Assembly (NCBI GenBank): GCA_025617745.1
Contig: CM046859.1
Coordinates: 22,878,006 to 22,942,005, forward strand
DNA from: Heliocidaris erythrogramma
Taxonomy: Eukaryota; Echinodermata; Echinoidea; Camarodonta; Echinometridae
Direction: 5' to 3'
Length of the DNA: 64,000 bases
This document shows, piece after piece, positions 48,561 to 60,769 of this stretch (within the stretch, counting starts at the first letter, position 1; every line of letters starts with the position of its first letter). The notes under the pieces were generated by a model that worked only from the letters and a program-made list of their open reading frames with translations, ran no database searches and was not told where the DNA came from. A program made the position numbers and the translations under genes.

Positions 48561-49408
48561 CCTCTCTCACGAGGTATTCTGATCCAATTCTCCTGATACA
48601 TTGCTATTGACACTAGGTGTCAATGTTGCACTTATCGTGATTGCTGTCTCCGATGTTGTAATAACTTTTGAGTCTTTATTCCTTCTATTGATGCAAGCGC
48701 ATGTATGTGAATGGGATTTTTTTGAAATGCAGTGATCATTGACACCTGAAAAAAGGCCTACTGTTTTAATATTTTGAATCTGCTGGTGACAACTGTATTT
48801 AAAAGTTGATTCATGTATTTTCAATTTGATGGAAAGGGGTACTAATGTACATCTAAAGTTTAAAAAAAAAATGATATTGTTCAATTGCTCTTAAGTTTAA
48901 AAGTTCCTTCTGCCTTTGTCACATAAGCTGGTGCCAGACTGCCAGAGACATTTTTTCTTAAAGGAAAATGCATTTTAAAAAAATAATTAGAGTGCCACCC
49001 CTTCATCCATCCCCTCCGATCAACATCTTTGTCTTCTGCAATCAGACATTCTGTCATGGATAAATGTATTAATCCAAAAGGGACAGAGTTCCATATCCTT
49101 TCACCATCTATTTCTGATGCATTTGAAACCAAGATTTGTTTAGCTTAGTTATCAAAAAAGAAATGGGAAGAGACAATGTGACTCCAAAGGAGGATGTGCA
49201 TCTTTCTCCCAGAGGCATCAAGTATCAATTAAAACACAGTAATCTGATCTGCAAACCAAAGATAATTTTCAAAGGTTCCTCCAGCCTAATCCATCAATGC
49301 TTGACAGAGGATCCCTTCTTCCATTTTGTGGTAGACAATCTTGCGTAAGTATAGGCTCTGCTGGCAATCCAGGGTTTGAACATGTCACAGTGTTACAACA
49401 TGAGATCT
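48561..49408. other. Intron-like DNA
   Basis: Open frames without splice or family signals. No gene called. Confidence 0.5.
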
Positions 49409-49547
49409 GGGGAGCGTTTCATGAAAGGAAGTTGTCGGATATTTTAACCGACAACTGTTATAAGCTACTGAAATCCTTGCATCTGATTGGCTGATAGCAA
49501 ATTTGTCAGATAAAATATCTGACAAGTCCTTTCATGAAACGCCCCCC
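49409..49547 (-). mobile_element. Small inverted-repeat element, family D (copy 5, inverted)
   Basis: GGGGAGCGTTTCATGAAAGG at the left, CCTTTCATGAAACGCCCCCC at the right. The core reads GCATCTGATTGGCTG, the reverse of the other copies. Confidence 0.85.
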
Positions 49548-51575
49548 AGAACTGCTGTTATGAATTTCTTGCTTGGCTTATCATCTGCTATATCGTGTTA
49601 AGGCCATTGTTAGATTTCACTTTACATAAATGTAGAGTTAACACTCTTCTGTGTCACAGTACATCTCAAGCCCACCTGCATACCATACAACTGCAGTGCA
49701 ATTTTGGAAAGGCATTGGATTATTGGACATGAAGAATCTGTCTTATTAGTTTCATAATGGTTTTATGAATAGTAAAAATGAAATTTCAGGATATTTGGGG
49801 CGGTCCAGTCCAAGAAAAGGTCTTATCGGCTGGGAATCGTAGTGATTTCAGACGAGTTGTAAGACCTTCCCTGATTTGACACCAAAAAGGCCTTTTTCCC
49901 TGACTGAAAAGCTTACGATACCATGATGCATTCAGAGTTCACTCACTAATTGATATAATTCACTCATTCAGATATTAATCATATTCTTATTACTTTTAAT
50001 ATTGCTATTTCTTCAAAATTCAGATCATAGTTGGTTCTTTAATAGCATGTGCGGTTGGCACACAATCTACCATCGTATATACCCTCTCTTTTGTAGTATC
50101 TGCATGTTTCTGTGTATGTTCTCAAAGACATCATCAAGGATGCAGGTCGAAAACAGGGTTCAATATTCTCTATTTACCTTTCAAATCGAGAGCAGTTCTG
50201 AAGACCATCTCAGATGCTTTGCCCCACGCTTGGACGTGCCTCCCATAATGGAGTATCAATTTGGAGAACGCTCCCTGAAAAATCTGTCTTGACGGCAAAT
50301 GCCATGGAAAAATTCTTGCACGGAGAGAGATACCAAGATGTCTATATGCAGAGTAATTTGCCAGTGCATATAAAGCCAATATTGTGGATACCATGCAACA
50401 ATTCTATCATGGGTTGTTAGAAGTAATTTTGTTAAATGTTCACGTGGAATGAAGGTGAATATTCCCCCCCCCCCAAAAAAAAAAAAGAAAAAGAAAAAGA
50501 AAAAAAGAAAAGAAAAGAAGGAATTTGTGTAATTGCACTTTTAGGTTTGGAAAACAGGACAGTGCATCAGAATTTTGTATTTGTCACACCTAGCAAGGGA
50601 TATTTATTTAAAAACATAAAATCATAATGTGATTTAAAAGAAAAACAACATTCAGTACACCTGTACACTGATCAGTGTTCAAACCGATCTCTCTTCTCTA
50701 GATAGATAAAAAGATATATTTGGAAATGATTGGATACAGAAGGAGAGTTTAATGACATGCTTAATGATTGTTGAGGAAAAGATCATGTACCTATAGCAAG
50801 ATACAAACCGTACATAAGGATTTTACTTACGTGTGTGAGTATTGATGTGGAACTAGGTAAATTGCTGTCTACAAGAGCGATAAAACAGAGTTCTCACGCA
50901 TTTGTTGAATTTATCATAATTCCAAGCAGACCCTGCATGGGGGCATATGTTTTTTTTTTCCTGTATCCAAAGTTTTTATGTATTCTGCTCACATGTTATC
51001 ACTGTTTTCTCTCTGCCAAGGGAGGCATTAGCCTGAAAAGAGATCGATCAGAGAATGCAGTGTATCTGTAACAGCTTTAAAATGTAGTACATCTGCTCAG
51101 CTGACACTTTTACTAATTCAACTTTCACTTGGTTAGAGAAAGATATAAAACACTTGCATGTGATGTGTTGAACATTCATGTGATAAAAGAACAATAATAG
51201 CTTCAGCCCTGAAAAACAAAATTCCTTAGTCATAATATTTAATAATAGTATGAGAAAGGAGCCTGGAAAATCTCCTTGCGATATAACTATATCTCCTTGC
51301 GATACAACTATTTATTGAGATGACGTAAAAAGGTGATAAAAGCCAGAGAGGTTAATATATTAAAATGGATGTTATCTTATTTCTTTTTTCAATGAAAGGT
51401 AAAGCAAGACAGTAAACTGTTCTGTTTGCCATTGGAATAATGACCGAGTATCTTGGGGTGTTAGTACCATCCACAGTGTTGTTAAGATACATGTACAGCT
51501 CAATGAGTTTTGATAAAGAATAGTCTTACATTTAAAAAGTTTCCACATTAATTGCCACTCCCAATGAGAAGGATG
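49548..51575. other. Intron-like DNA
   Basis: No exon recognised. C11 followed by A12 at 50464-50486. Confidence 0.5.
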
Positions 51576-52244
51576 ATATGTGACCCTCCACCACAAAACG
51601 ACCAATAAGTCGCAATGGGAGTTCTAGAGTAAACAGCTGAAAAAGGTTGTTCGGGGTGGAAATATTTATTTTAAGTTTTTTGTCTTTTCTGAAAGTATAG
51701 ATATTAATCTACCATCTGACAAATTTTCGGAGTAAAATACCATATTGAAATATGTTTTTACTCTCATTCAAAATGACCATTTTTTTCATGGACATTCAAA
51801 ATTTGTGAGTCATCTTGCTGGGATCGTACTTCACATCGCTTTTCTGGTATAACTCAAAAACTTTGCAGTGTCTGATATTCAAAATCTACAGAAGGAAAGA
51901 AATATATATATTCTAAAGGTATGGAAAGTTTCAACCCAATCCAATGAGTACTTCACAGTGTAGGCTTTGGATTTTTGACTCAACCTTTAGTGCGACAAAC
52001 AATAGGACATTGATTAGGCGCTCTTAAATGGTCACTCTTCTTTAGAGCCCGTTTTCTCTATTGTTTTGGTCATTAGCCTGTCTGACACTCAGACATTCTC
52101 ATTGCAGTTTATAAGGGTTTGCTTAGTCTATACAAGACAAGTTGTATATCATTTTAAAGCTTAGAATATAAGCTTTCAAACTGCTGAAATTAAAAAAAAC
52201 AAATTTCCGACTTATTGGTCGTTTTGTGGTGGAGGGTCACATAT
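51576..52244. mobile_element. Inverted-repeat transposon S (669 bases)
   Basis: Perfect 37-base terminal inverted repeats starting ATATGTGACCCTCCACCAC. No coding region. Its inner arm (ACAAAACGACCAATAAGTCG) is clearly related in layout to that of the larger neighbour (ACAAAATGAGACAGAAGTCG). It shares the ATAT at 52241-52244 with that neighbour. Confidence 0.9.
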
Positions 52245-52941
52245 GTGACCCGTCACGACAAAATGAGACAGAAGTCGCTGGGCTAGAACTCGAGAAAATT
52301 GGGCAAATTTTAAAAAACTTCAAATTTCGTCATTTTTTTTTTCTTAGCTGATTTGAATCTTCAATGTTTCATGAATGCTCTGTAAAAAATTGAGTCCTAA
52401 ATATAACGGGAAAGGGTAGAAAAAGCAGTTTTTCTACGAGTGTTTTTTTTCGGTCAACTCTTCTATTTTTTCGGACAGCTGGCTCGTCCCAGAGCGAAAA
52501 GAAAGCCATCCGCTAGGCCCCGCCCCTAGCGACGCGTGGCTTTGTTCATTGGACGTTCGCAGTCACGTGATCTCTGTAAAAGAATTTGCAACATGTACTT
52601 AATGCTCGATCGCGCTGGCTTGCTCGTGCCGTCTCGAATTGTTCTGAAGATTAAGATCAGATATTGCTTCTGTTATCATCGCATTCGTACTACTTTGGTC
52701 CCGTTATAATAAAGTACAATATTATCAATATTTCATTAATCTTTATTTTTGGGAGTCTTTCTTGTTTCGTTTTGAGTGCAGGCTAAACAAAAATCTTTTT
52801 CTTCTTTCTCTGTTTCAGTTATCAGTACCTCCCCTCTCTGTCTCTTTTTCTTTACAAGTTGATTATTTTGTTACTTTGCTCAGCCTAGTATCACTTTAAA
52901 GAGAGTCTGAAAGTGAAATAAGTCCCAAGATCCCTTTGAAT

Positions 52942-52962
52942 GGGGGGGGGGGGGGGGGGGGG
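52942..52962. repeat. G21 homopolymer
   Basis: Uninterrupted G run inside element L, left of the array. Confidence 0.95.
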
Positions 52963-53696
52963 TGAACCAAATGAAATTGTGACGGCGAATGAAAATGTGT
53001 TAGAATGTGATACATGTTCAGAATGAGAGAGAGAGAGAAGAATTCACTAATCATCTGGTGAGGGTGCGTGTGAAAATAATAGACAAATTATTTAGCTCTA
53101 TTAAAAGCAAAAAGAAAAAGTTGAAATTGAGAAGGTGGTAGATTTCGTAAAGCAAGACTCGACTAGCGCAAAGAATTGTTAATCGTCAATGAAAGATCTC
53201 TTCATTACGAAGCTGGTTTAAGCCATCGCTGTTTAATCTATTGAAAGTAAAAAAAGAATAGAAAAGAGTTGGCTTTCAAAACAGAAGTAAGAAGAACTGG
53301 AAAGATGACTTACGAACAACGAAACTATTGATACTGATAATAATAAGGGGTAAATTCTGTAACCCTTTGAAAAGCCGAAAAGAAAATAAGCCTTTTAACC
53401 AGAGAGAACAGTACATGTACCTGTGTAGAGATTATGAAACAAGTGCGCGATTTAGGACAAAGAGAGAGAGAGAGAAAGTCAATAATCGTCTCTTGCTGGA
53501 GGTGACTTAATCCTTGTTCTTTGAAAGGGGCGAATTCTCTACCTCTTTATAACATGGCGAAGAAGAAAATAAATTAGCTATTAGACACCAATGGATTGTA
53601 TACATTTTTTCTGGAGTAAACTATAGAGCGGAGAGAATCGATGACTTTCAAGCTAAGACGCGCGTTATCTTCATCATGTTCATACTGCCAGTTAGC

Positions 53697-53837
53697 CAGG
53701 GGCGGATACAGGATTTTCAGAAAGGGGGGCACACACTGAGGAACCCTCCGTTTGACGAAGTCAAACGGCCATCTGGGGGGTCTGGGGCATACTTTGTCAC
53801 ACAAAACAGGGGGGGGGGCTTCCCCCCCCCCTCTGCT
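53697..53837. mobile_element. GGCGGATCC-type element (copy 6) inside the array
   Basis: Left end GGGGCGGATACAGGATTTTC, interior G10 and C10 runs. The neighbouring monomers lack it, so it arrived after the array formed. Confidence 0.7.
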
Positions 53838-55029
53838 TATTCTCTTATTCGTTAAAGCCGAACAGACAAAGAGTCAAAATTAAGAAGAACTGTCGAAATT
53901 ATAATACAGGTGAAAGATGAGAGAGAATTGTCTGGGTGTCAATTTTTACAAAAAGCAGTTGTCATTATTATTTATTTTTTTTAGCTCTAGTTAACTAGAG
54001 CGGCGCTAAGAAGCAATTTATCTCTATCCCGCTTTTGAACATGACGATAAAAAGCGGCCAATTCTATAACTCTTTTTAACAGCCGAAAATAAAAGAAAAT
54101 TATTTTGTAAAACTAGAATGAAAAGGCCCTCGGTTGCGATAATGAAACAAGTATCTGATTTGTTTTAAGCTTGAGTTAACTATTGGGCGGGGAGAAACGA
54201 TGACTTTCATGCTAAGATGCAGTTTGTCTTCGTCATGTTCATACCGCCAGTCAACATGACGATAATTAGCGGCAAAATCTCTTATTCGTTTAAAAAGCCG
54301 AACAGACAAGAAAGAGTTAGCTTTCAAAATAGAATTAAGAAGAATAGTCGAAATTATGATACAGGTGAAAGATTTAGAAGGAGAGAGAGAATTGTCTGGG
54401 TGTCAATTTTTACAAAAAGCAGTTGTCATTATTATTTATTTTTTAAGCTCTGGTTAACTAGAGCGGCGCTAAGAAGCAGTTTATCTCTATCCCGCTTTTG
54501 AACATGACGATAAAAAGCGGCCAATTCTATAACTCTTTTTAACGGACGAAAATAAAAGAAAATTATTTTGTAAAACTAGAATGAAAAGGCCCTCGGTCGC
54601 GATAGTGAAACAAGTATCTGATTTGTTTTAAGCTTGAGTTAACTATAGAGCGGGGAGAAACGAACTTTCAAGCTAAGATGCAGTTTGTCTTCGTCATGTT
54701 CATACCGCCAGTCAACATGATGATAATTAGCGACCAAATCTCTTATTCGTTTAAAAAGCCGAACAGACAAGAAAGAGTTAGCTTTCAAAATAGAATTAAG
54801 AAGAACAGTCGAAATTATGATACAGGTGAAAGATTTAGAAGGAGAGAGAGATTGTTCGGGCGTTAATTTAAAAAAAAATTAAAGCTCTATTAACTATAGA
54901 GCGGCGCTAAGAAGCAGTTTATCTTTATCCTGCTGTTGAACATGGGGAATTGATGATAAAGAAAATGAAGCTTTTTTACCATACAGAAAAGGACCTGTGT
55001 GGAGATTATGACACAAGCTCGTGATTGAG

Positions 55030-55193
55030 AAGCAGGGACCGCGGAACCGGGGGCTGGGGGCTGCAGCCCCCCTACTTTTTTCAGTAAACACGTGCAAACG
55101 TATGGCAGTGCAAAAATGTGGTTATACACGCAGCCCCCCCCCCCCCCCCCCCACTTAGCCCCTCCACTTTCCAAGACGTTCCGCGGCCCCTGT
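55030..55193. mobile_element. GGGCCGCGGAACC-type element (copy 2) inside the array
   Basis: AGGGACCGCGGAACC at the left and GTTCCGCGGCCCCT at the right are inverted ends. The interior has GGGGGCTGCAGCCCCC and a C20 run (about 55134-55153). Same family as 16569-16730. Confidence 0.75.
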
Positions 55194-56395
55194 GAAGGAC
55201 AATGAGAGAGAAAAAAAATCAATCGTCTCGCGAAGGCAGGATGTGACTTAATCCTTGTTCTTTGAAAGGGGCGAATTCTATACCTCTTTGACATGGCGAA
55301 AAGAAAAGAAAGACGCATTTATAAACATTTTTTAAAGGTAGAACTAACTAGAGAAGGATACAATTTCTTTATTATGATTCTGTTACATTCCATCGTTGTT
55401 TAATCTGGTAATAAGTAAAGAGCGAACCGAAAAGAGAGTTAGCTTTCAAAAGAAAGAAATAAAACTGTGGAGATTATGAAACAGGTGCGTGATGTAGGAG
55501 AGAGAGAAAAATCAATAATCGTGTGTTAATTCTTCAGCTTAAGAAAGCGGCGATTTCTATTGCTCTTTCACAAGACGAAAAGTAAAAAAGTAAGATTCAT
55601 ATGCAGACATCAACGATCTCTGTCAATATTATTATTGGTAAAGACTATAGTCTAATCAGTAAATTTGCCAAAATTGAATGACTTTGCGACAATCGAATCC
55701 AAGCTATAAAAAGAAAGCAAATAACATTGAAAGAAATCAAGTTTACATGATTAATTTAGAAAAAGATATGACATAAAAACCTCTGAAAGTTTGAACCATA
55801 ATCTAATACATTTCCCCGCACAAAATGACAGACTTTTGACTATAGCTAGGTTAATCAACCCTTTAAGAAAATCATACCGGCATAGGAAAGGCTCAACGAA
55901 AAAAGCATGAAGTTGATGCGGGAAGCTTTTTCAGTGCCGTGAAACTACTTGATTTGTTACCCTTTAAAGCGTTAGAATTCATGGCTTAAATGAATTAAAA
56001 TTCATGTTTTCATGAGAAGAGATCCTAAAGAAACATAAGGACTAGTTTTTATTAGAATTAATAAACGGTTGCTAAGGGCTTTATAAAAATCTATTTGACA
56101 TTACAAACGGAAAATGCTGCATGACTGCAAAACGGAAGTCAAACTTTGGAAGCGTTTTTCTCGAAGAAATACTTTGCCACAGCCCTACTTTACTCAAGAT
56201 TCAAAAGCTATTATCTCCACTAATACTCACTCTCTAGAGTTGAACTATATACCAAATTAAAGCTTATGAAAAGGAGAATAATAATCAATAATAAAATGCA
56301 ATTTCAAAAAATGCGACTTCTGTCTCATTTTGACGTGACGGGTCACATATGTTCTCAATTCTATTACTCCAGTTTTGTTCACATTTTCTTTTAGA

Positions 56396-56580
56396 AGTCA
56401 GTATAATGTGTACAAAGTCAGATGAATTACCACATACACATGTATATGTACATGTATGCAGATCATGTTTAAAGTCAGTATATGAACACCATAGGATCAG
56501 TTGCAACATACATACATTTAGATCATGTTTAAAGTCAATGTATGAACACAGTCGGATCACTTTCAATAAAATAAATCACA
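56396..56580 (+). repeat. 60-base tandem repeat, two clear units
   Basis: GATCATGTTTAAAGTCA begins at 56461 and 56521, exactly 60 apart. A third, diverged AAAGTCAG stretch lies upstream. Confidence 0.75.
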
Positions 56581-59456
56581 TTTATTTTGGCAGTCCTTTC
56601 TTGAATGTGCATGTAGTTTAATGATAGAGATGGCACTACACGAATCAGAGCAGATAAAGTAGAGCAGCTGATAAGTGGGACATACCCTTAGGATATCAAA
56701 CCCTTATCAGCGAGATGTAGATTGTTGATGGTGTATATGTACATGAATCTATGCTATATCTCTTGTTTCCATTTTTCTTACACATCATTAAAGGAACAGC
56801 TTTTGATTTTTTAAAGAATCTTTTTTTATAAGCTATCATCATACAGTATGAATGGGGTAAGACCATATAAAGTTTTGAATGAAAGATTTGTCTGTTTTGT
56901 TGTTTTATCAATAAGAAATACCAGACATTTAGAAAAATTAGTTACAAAATGCACTTAGGACCTTTTGTACTTACATGTATGTGCATTATGTACTTAGAAC
57001 TTTCATTTTTTGAAAGAAATATGTTTTATATTACCTGTAGTTATTGTGCTGTGTTTAACAAACACGATTTTATAATCATAGTTATAAAAATGCTAAACTG
57101 AAGCTTGAACTAATACATACATGTATATCTGCTTCTGATGCTGAAGGAGGCAATTATTTTAATTTCATCCAGCTCAATGATCAGTCTCTTGGATACTGCC
57201 CACCCTCATTATAATTTAATTGGATCTATCATGCCTATTAAGGGTTACCAAACACCCCACTCCCGCGGATGTTCCCTACACATGTGACCCAAATGCTAAA
57301 TTAGACATGAATGTAATTTATGAAATGTGTTGACCTTCTCGCAACTCAGGGACATAAAAGTTAGTGCTCTATCCAGTTAATTAATGCATCACTTTCATGA
57401 GATGTATATCGAATTTCAAAGAAGTGTATGGAGGTATTTTCATGGGTGTAATAACAGTGAGGATTGTACAGGGTGTTTCAAAAATTACTTTGTGCTGTCA
57501 TGCTGGGGAAGGGAATATTAATGAACTCTTCAGTTCTGCAAATCAAATGTAAATGATATTTGCATTAAATACTACAATCTACAGACAATGATATACCAAA
57601 TGATAGATGGGTAATAAACAAGTGATTTTCTGGATGCCCTATAGTCTAGATATTGTTCCACAGCCTAAGTTCACATCTAAGCCAGATGACACACAATTTT
57701 GCAATGTCTTTAGGGAGAATAATTGTCATAAACCTGTATATGCTTGATGAAACTGTCATAGAATGCAAATGTTCATTGTGAGCACTATTAAGCTAATGGC
57801 ATACATGCCCCATGCGATCTGACTGATCCGATTCGGAAGAAACTGCAGTATCAAATTAAAGATATAAAAATGCAAGCTTGTAAAACCTGTCTAAAAGGAA
57901 GATTCCAAATGACTAATCATGAAATTGCAAGGAACTTCCAGCAGAAATGTGTTTATAGTTTAAATTTGGGTATTCAATGATATCGCGTTTTCTCCCAAAT
58001 TGGAATTGCAGTCGGATCAAACTCTGGGCTTATCATTTAGCCAATCATGATCGAGGCATTATTGCAGACTTATTAAGGTTGATCCTAATTGGCTAATGTT
58101 TGTGAAAGTTGCAGTCGAATATAACCTGCATGCAATCTCAAGTTTTATGCAATAGGATGAGATCTTTGAAGTGGGATTTGACTTCAGAAAACTTAGAACG
58201 CGGCTTATGATAAAAGTGGGTATTTCTCTCTGACCTATCCAATCCTCTGAAAGCACTTATCCCAGCCAGTGCTTTCTGTAACTGTATAATGATGGATTAG
58301 ACTTTCCACTTAAAAAGGAGAGAAAGAGAGAGAGAGAGGATAAGAGAACAAGGTTATATTCCCTGAAACACTCATATCTTGATTGCTTCGATTGTTTCAG
58401 TGGTGTTTGTAGCATGTGCTGATTTATTTTCTCGCTATGATGATAAATTTGGTCTATCTACTTTTTAAGTGGTAGACACTCTTCTGTATTGGAGATGGGG
58501 TCATTGGTTGTCCTGAAAAAACACTTATACCTTGATTGCTTTTATTATGTCAGCGGTGTTATATAGCTTGCTTGATATAGTTCTATATATGTGATTAATC
58601 AGGGCTACCTGCTTTATGAGTAGGATACATTTTACATTGTAGATATTCTGTCAATTCAGACTGTGATGGAAAAAATTGAACAGCTATTGCCTCAGATATG
58701 GGAATTTTTTTTTTTTTAATCCTTCATTTTCAGAGTCAATATGAAATGATTTTAATTTCATTGTTTAATTCATATATCTCAGACAAGCGAAAGCACACAA
58801 ATTTAGGGCTTTATTTCCATGTCCTTTAATTGTAAGACACTCGCATCATAGCCTAAACCTTAGCCAACATTTGGACATTCCAATAACGTTTTAGTTGAAT
58901 CAAGTAACGAACAAGTGATCACGATTTTAGTGCGCAAAGGCATTTTCAGCTCGATAACACAACTTCTGACGTACATGAACTCATGAATATTGATAAAATT
59001 AAATCAAGCACAGGTTTTTATTTTAGTCCTCGACAGAAGTTCAAGAATAAGATTTGTACTTTATCTATTATTCTGTTCACTGTACTTTATACCATTGCTG
59101 TAACGCCTCTTTACTCACCCGAATGTGTTTTGTTTGTTATTGACTATAACTTGTGATCATGAAAAGGAATGCTACAATTGATAATGCTCAATGATGTTTC
59201 ACCTAAAGAGGAAAAGGGGAAAGCACCTTGATGTTGAACGTGTACTTTTCATACTTTCTAAATAGTATTTTTACACAGGTAAATGCAATTACAACAGAAA
59301 GTATTCACTGTTTTGTTTAGTTTTCCTTCTTCTTTAATAAGGATTTGAAGTTTTTTGTTCACTTTCCTTTCTCTAAGGTCTTCTGTCATCATATACAGAT
59401 AGTTTTGAGAAGGATTATATCTTTTAAGAGGATTATGAAAGGACAAGGGAAGTATG
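56581..59456. other. Intron-like DNA
   Basis: No exon recognised. A diverged direct repeat (CTTGATTGCTT with TCAG(T/C)GGTGTT) occurs at about 58364 and 58514. Confidence 0.5.
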
Positions 59457-60110
59457 TATCATTGACAGCAGAAACTACAAGAAGGTCATTGATAGTAATG
59501 ATTGACAAAGATTTAATGCAATACTTCTCATATACCTTTCATTCGCATGATTTTGCAATGAGTTCCTCATCTTCTTTTGACTGAGGATTTCTGTTTTCAT
59601 ATTGAGATGATCTTGATGTACATGGATGACAGCTGGCGAGTCTATAAAATGTTAGTACTGCCTGATGTCATGATTTTGTGTTTTTTCCATCTTTATGTGA
59701 TGAAGGTTTCTGTCATTGTATCGAAATGGCCTTGGAATGGATTACAATAAAGACATTGGATATGTACATGTATATTTCTTTGATGGGAGATAGCTATAGA
59801 CAACAGTCAACTAGTGCGTGACAAAGTCAATGAAAAACTTCCATCTCATGGTTTTGCGATTTGTTTATATCTTCTTTTGGTAAAGCTATACCAGTTTTAT
59901 CTTTTGAAATGGATGACAGTATTTTATAAGGATTACAACGTTGTTTATGATAGGATATGTTGAGAACCAGAAGGTTATTAACTCCCAAGTCAAAGGATAT
60001 CATTTTATGTCCTTGCTCTCAGTAGGCAAAATCACACTGACTGTGACTACAAGAAGGTCGTTCATACTTGTGATTGACAGTGAGTCAATGGAATAATTCC
60101 CATTCCAAAC
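59457..60110 (+). repeat. Diverged tandem repeat, about three units
   Basis: Landmarks ACTACAAGAAGGTC (59477 and 60047), CATGATTTTG or CATGGTTTTG (about 59546, 59669, 59848), and ATGGATGACAG (about 59621 and 59910) recur with spacing of roughly 120-300 bases. Confidence 0.45.
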
Positions 60111-60229
60111 TGGTCCCCTGCCAATGTCTAGACTAATGATTCTAAGATCTAGGAAGGACAGTGTTTTAGGATGATGTCAATCATCCAAAGAACTTGGGGA
60201 ATGTCCCCTTGCACTCTTGGAATGCGTCT

Positions 60230-60362
60230 CTGTCTCTGTCTCTTTCTTTCTATCTTTCCGTCTCTCTCTCTCTCTCCTCTCTCTCCATACTACCTCCATC
60301 TCTCTGTCTCTCCTGACCCCCCATCCTCTCTCTCTCTCTTTCTCTCTCTCTCTCACTATTCA
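60230..60362. repeat. CT-rich microsatellite
   Basis: TCTCTC runs with CCATCC interruptions. Confidence 0.92.
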
Positions 60363-60748
60363 CACTACTTGTAAATGTAGACTTGAATGTGTATACTCAA
60401 ATTATAGGACTGCTCCATCAGTGAGGTGTGCAAGCATGATGAAAATGATATCTCAACCTTCATACCAGAGGTTGATTTTCAGCTGCTGTGCTACAGCAGA
60501 CCGACGTTTTAACATTTTAGCCACATCACGGATATCAGTAACAATAACAACAATGAAAATGATAAAATCAGTCTATATAGAATAGGTTTTGAATGTGAAA
60601 AAATAGGTGCTGAAGGCTTATGACCATATTTCATTGAGCAACCCCGATATCTATAAAATATAGATCAATTTTATCATTATCTTTGACATTGGTAATATAT
60701 GTGACTAGTCCTTTACACAGCAATGACAGCATAGTAAAATGTGAGTGA

Positions 60749-60769
60749 CCCCCCCCCCCCCCCCCCCCC
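60749..60769. repeat. C21 homopolymer
   Basis: Uninterrupted C run. Confidence 0.95.

Larger units (their letters stand above)
53090..55600 (+). repeat. Internal tandem array of element L
   Basis: A landmark like GCGGCCAATTCTATAACTCT recurs in diverged form near 53345, 53527, 54054, 54267, 54515, 54730, 55268 and 55548, giving monomers of roughly 180-280 bases. Two neighbouring monomers form a higher-order unit of 462 bases: GCCGAACAGACAAGAAAGAG is at 54297 and 54759. Each unit also carries GTTAACTATAGAGCGG-like, GAAATTATGATACAGGTG-like and GAGAGAGAGA stretches. Short frames recur from unit to unit but show no protein signature. Confidence 0.85.
52241..56350. mobile_element. Inverted-repeat transposon L (4.1 kb) carrying a tandem array
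   Basis: 38-base terminal inverted repeats (52241-52278 and 56313-56350) starting ATATGTGACCCGTCAC, differing at one base. No transposase or other protein is recognisable inside. Instead, about 53090-55600 is filled with diverged tandem monomers. One GGCGGATCC-type element and one GGGCCGCGGAACC-type element have inserted into the array. Near-identical ends imply recent mobility by a transposase supplied from elsewhere. Superfamily not assigned. Confidence 0.88.
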
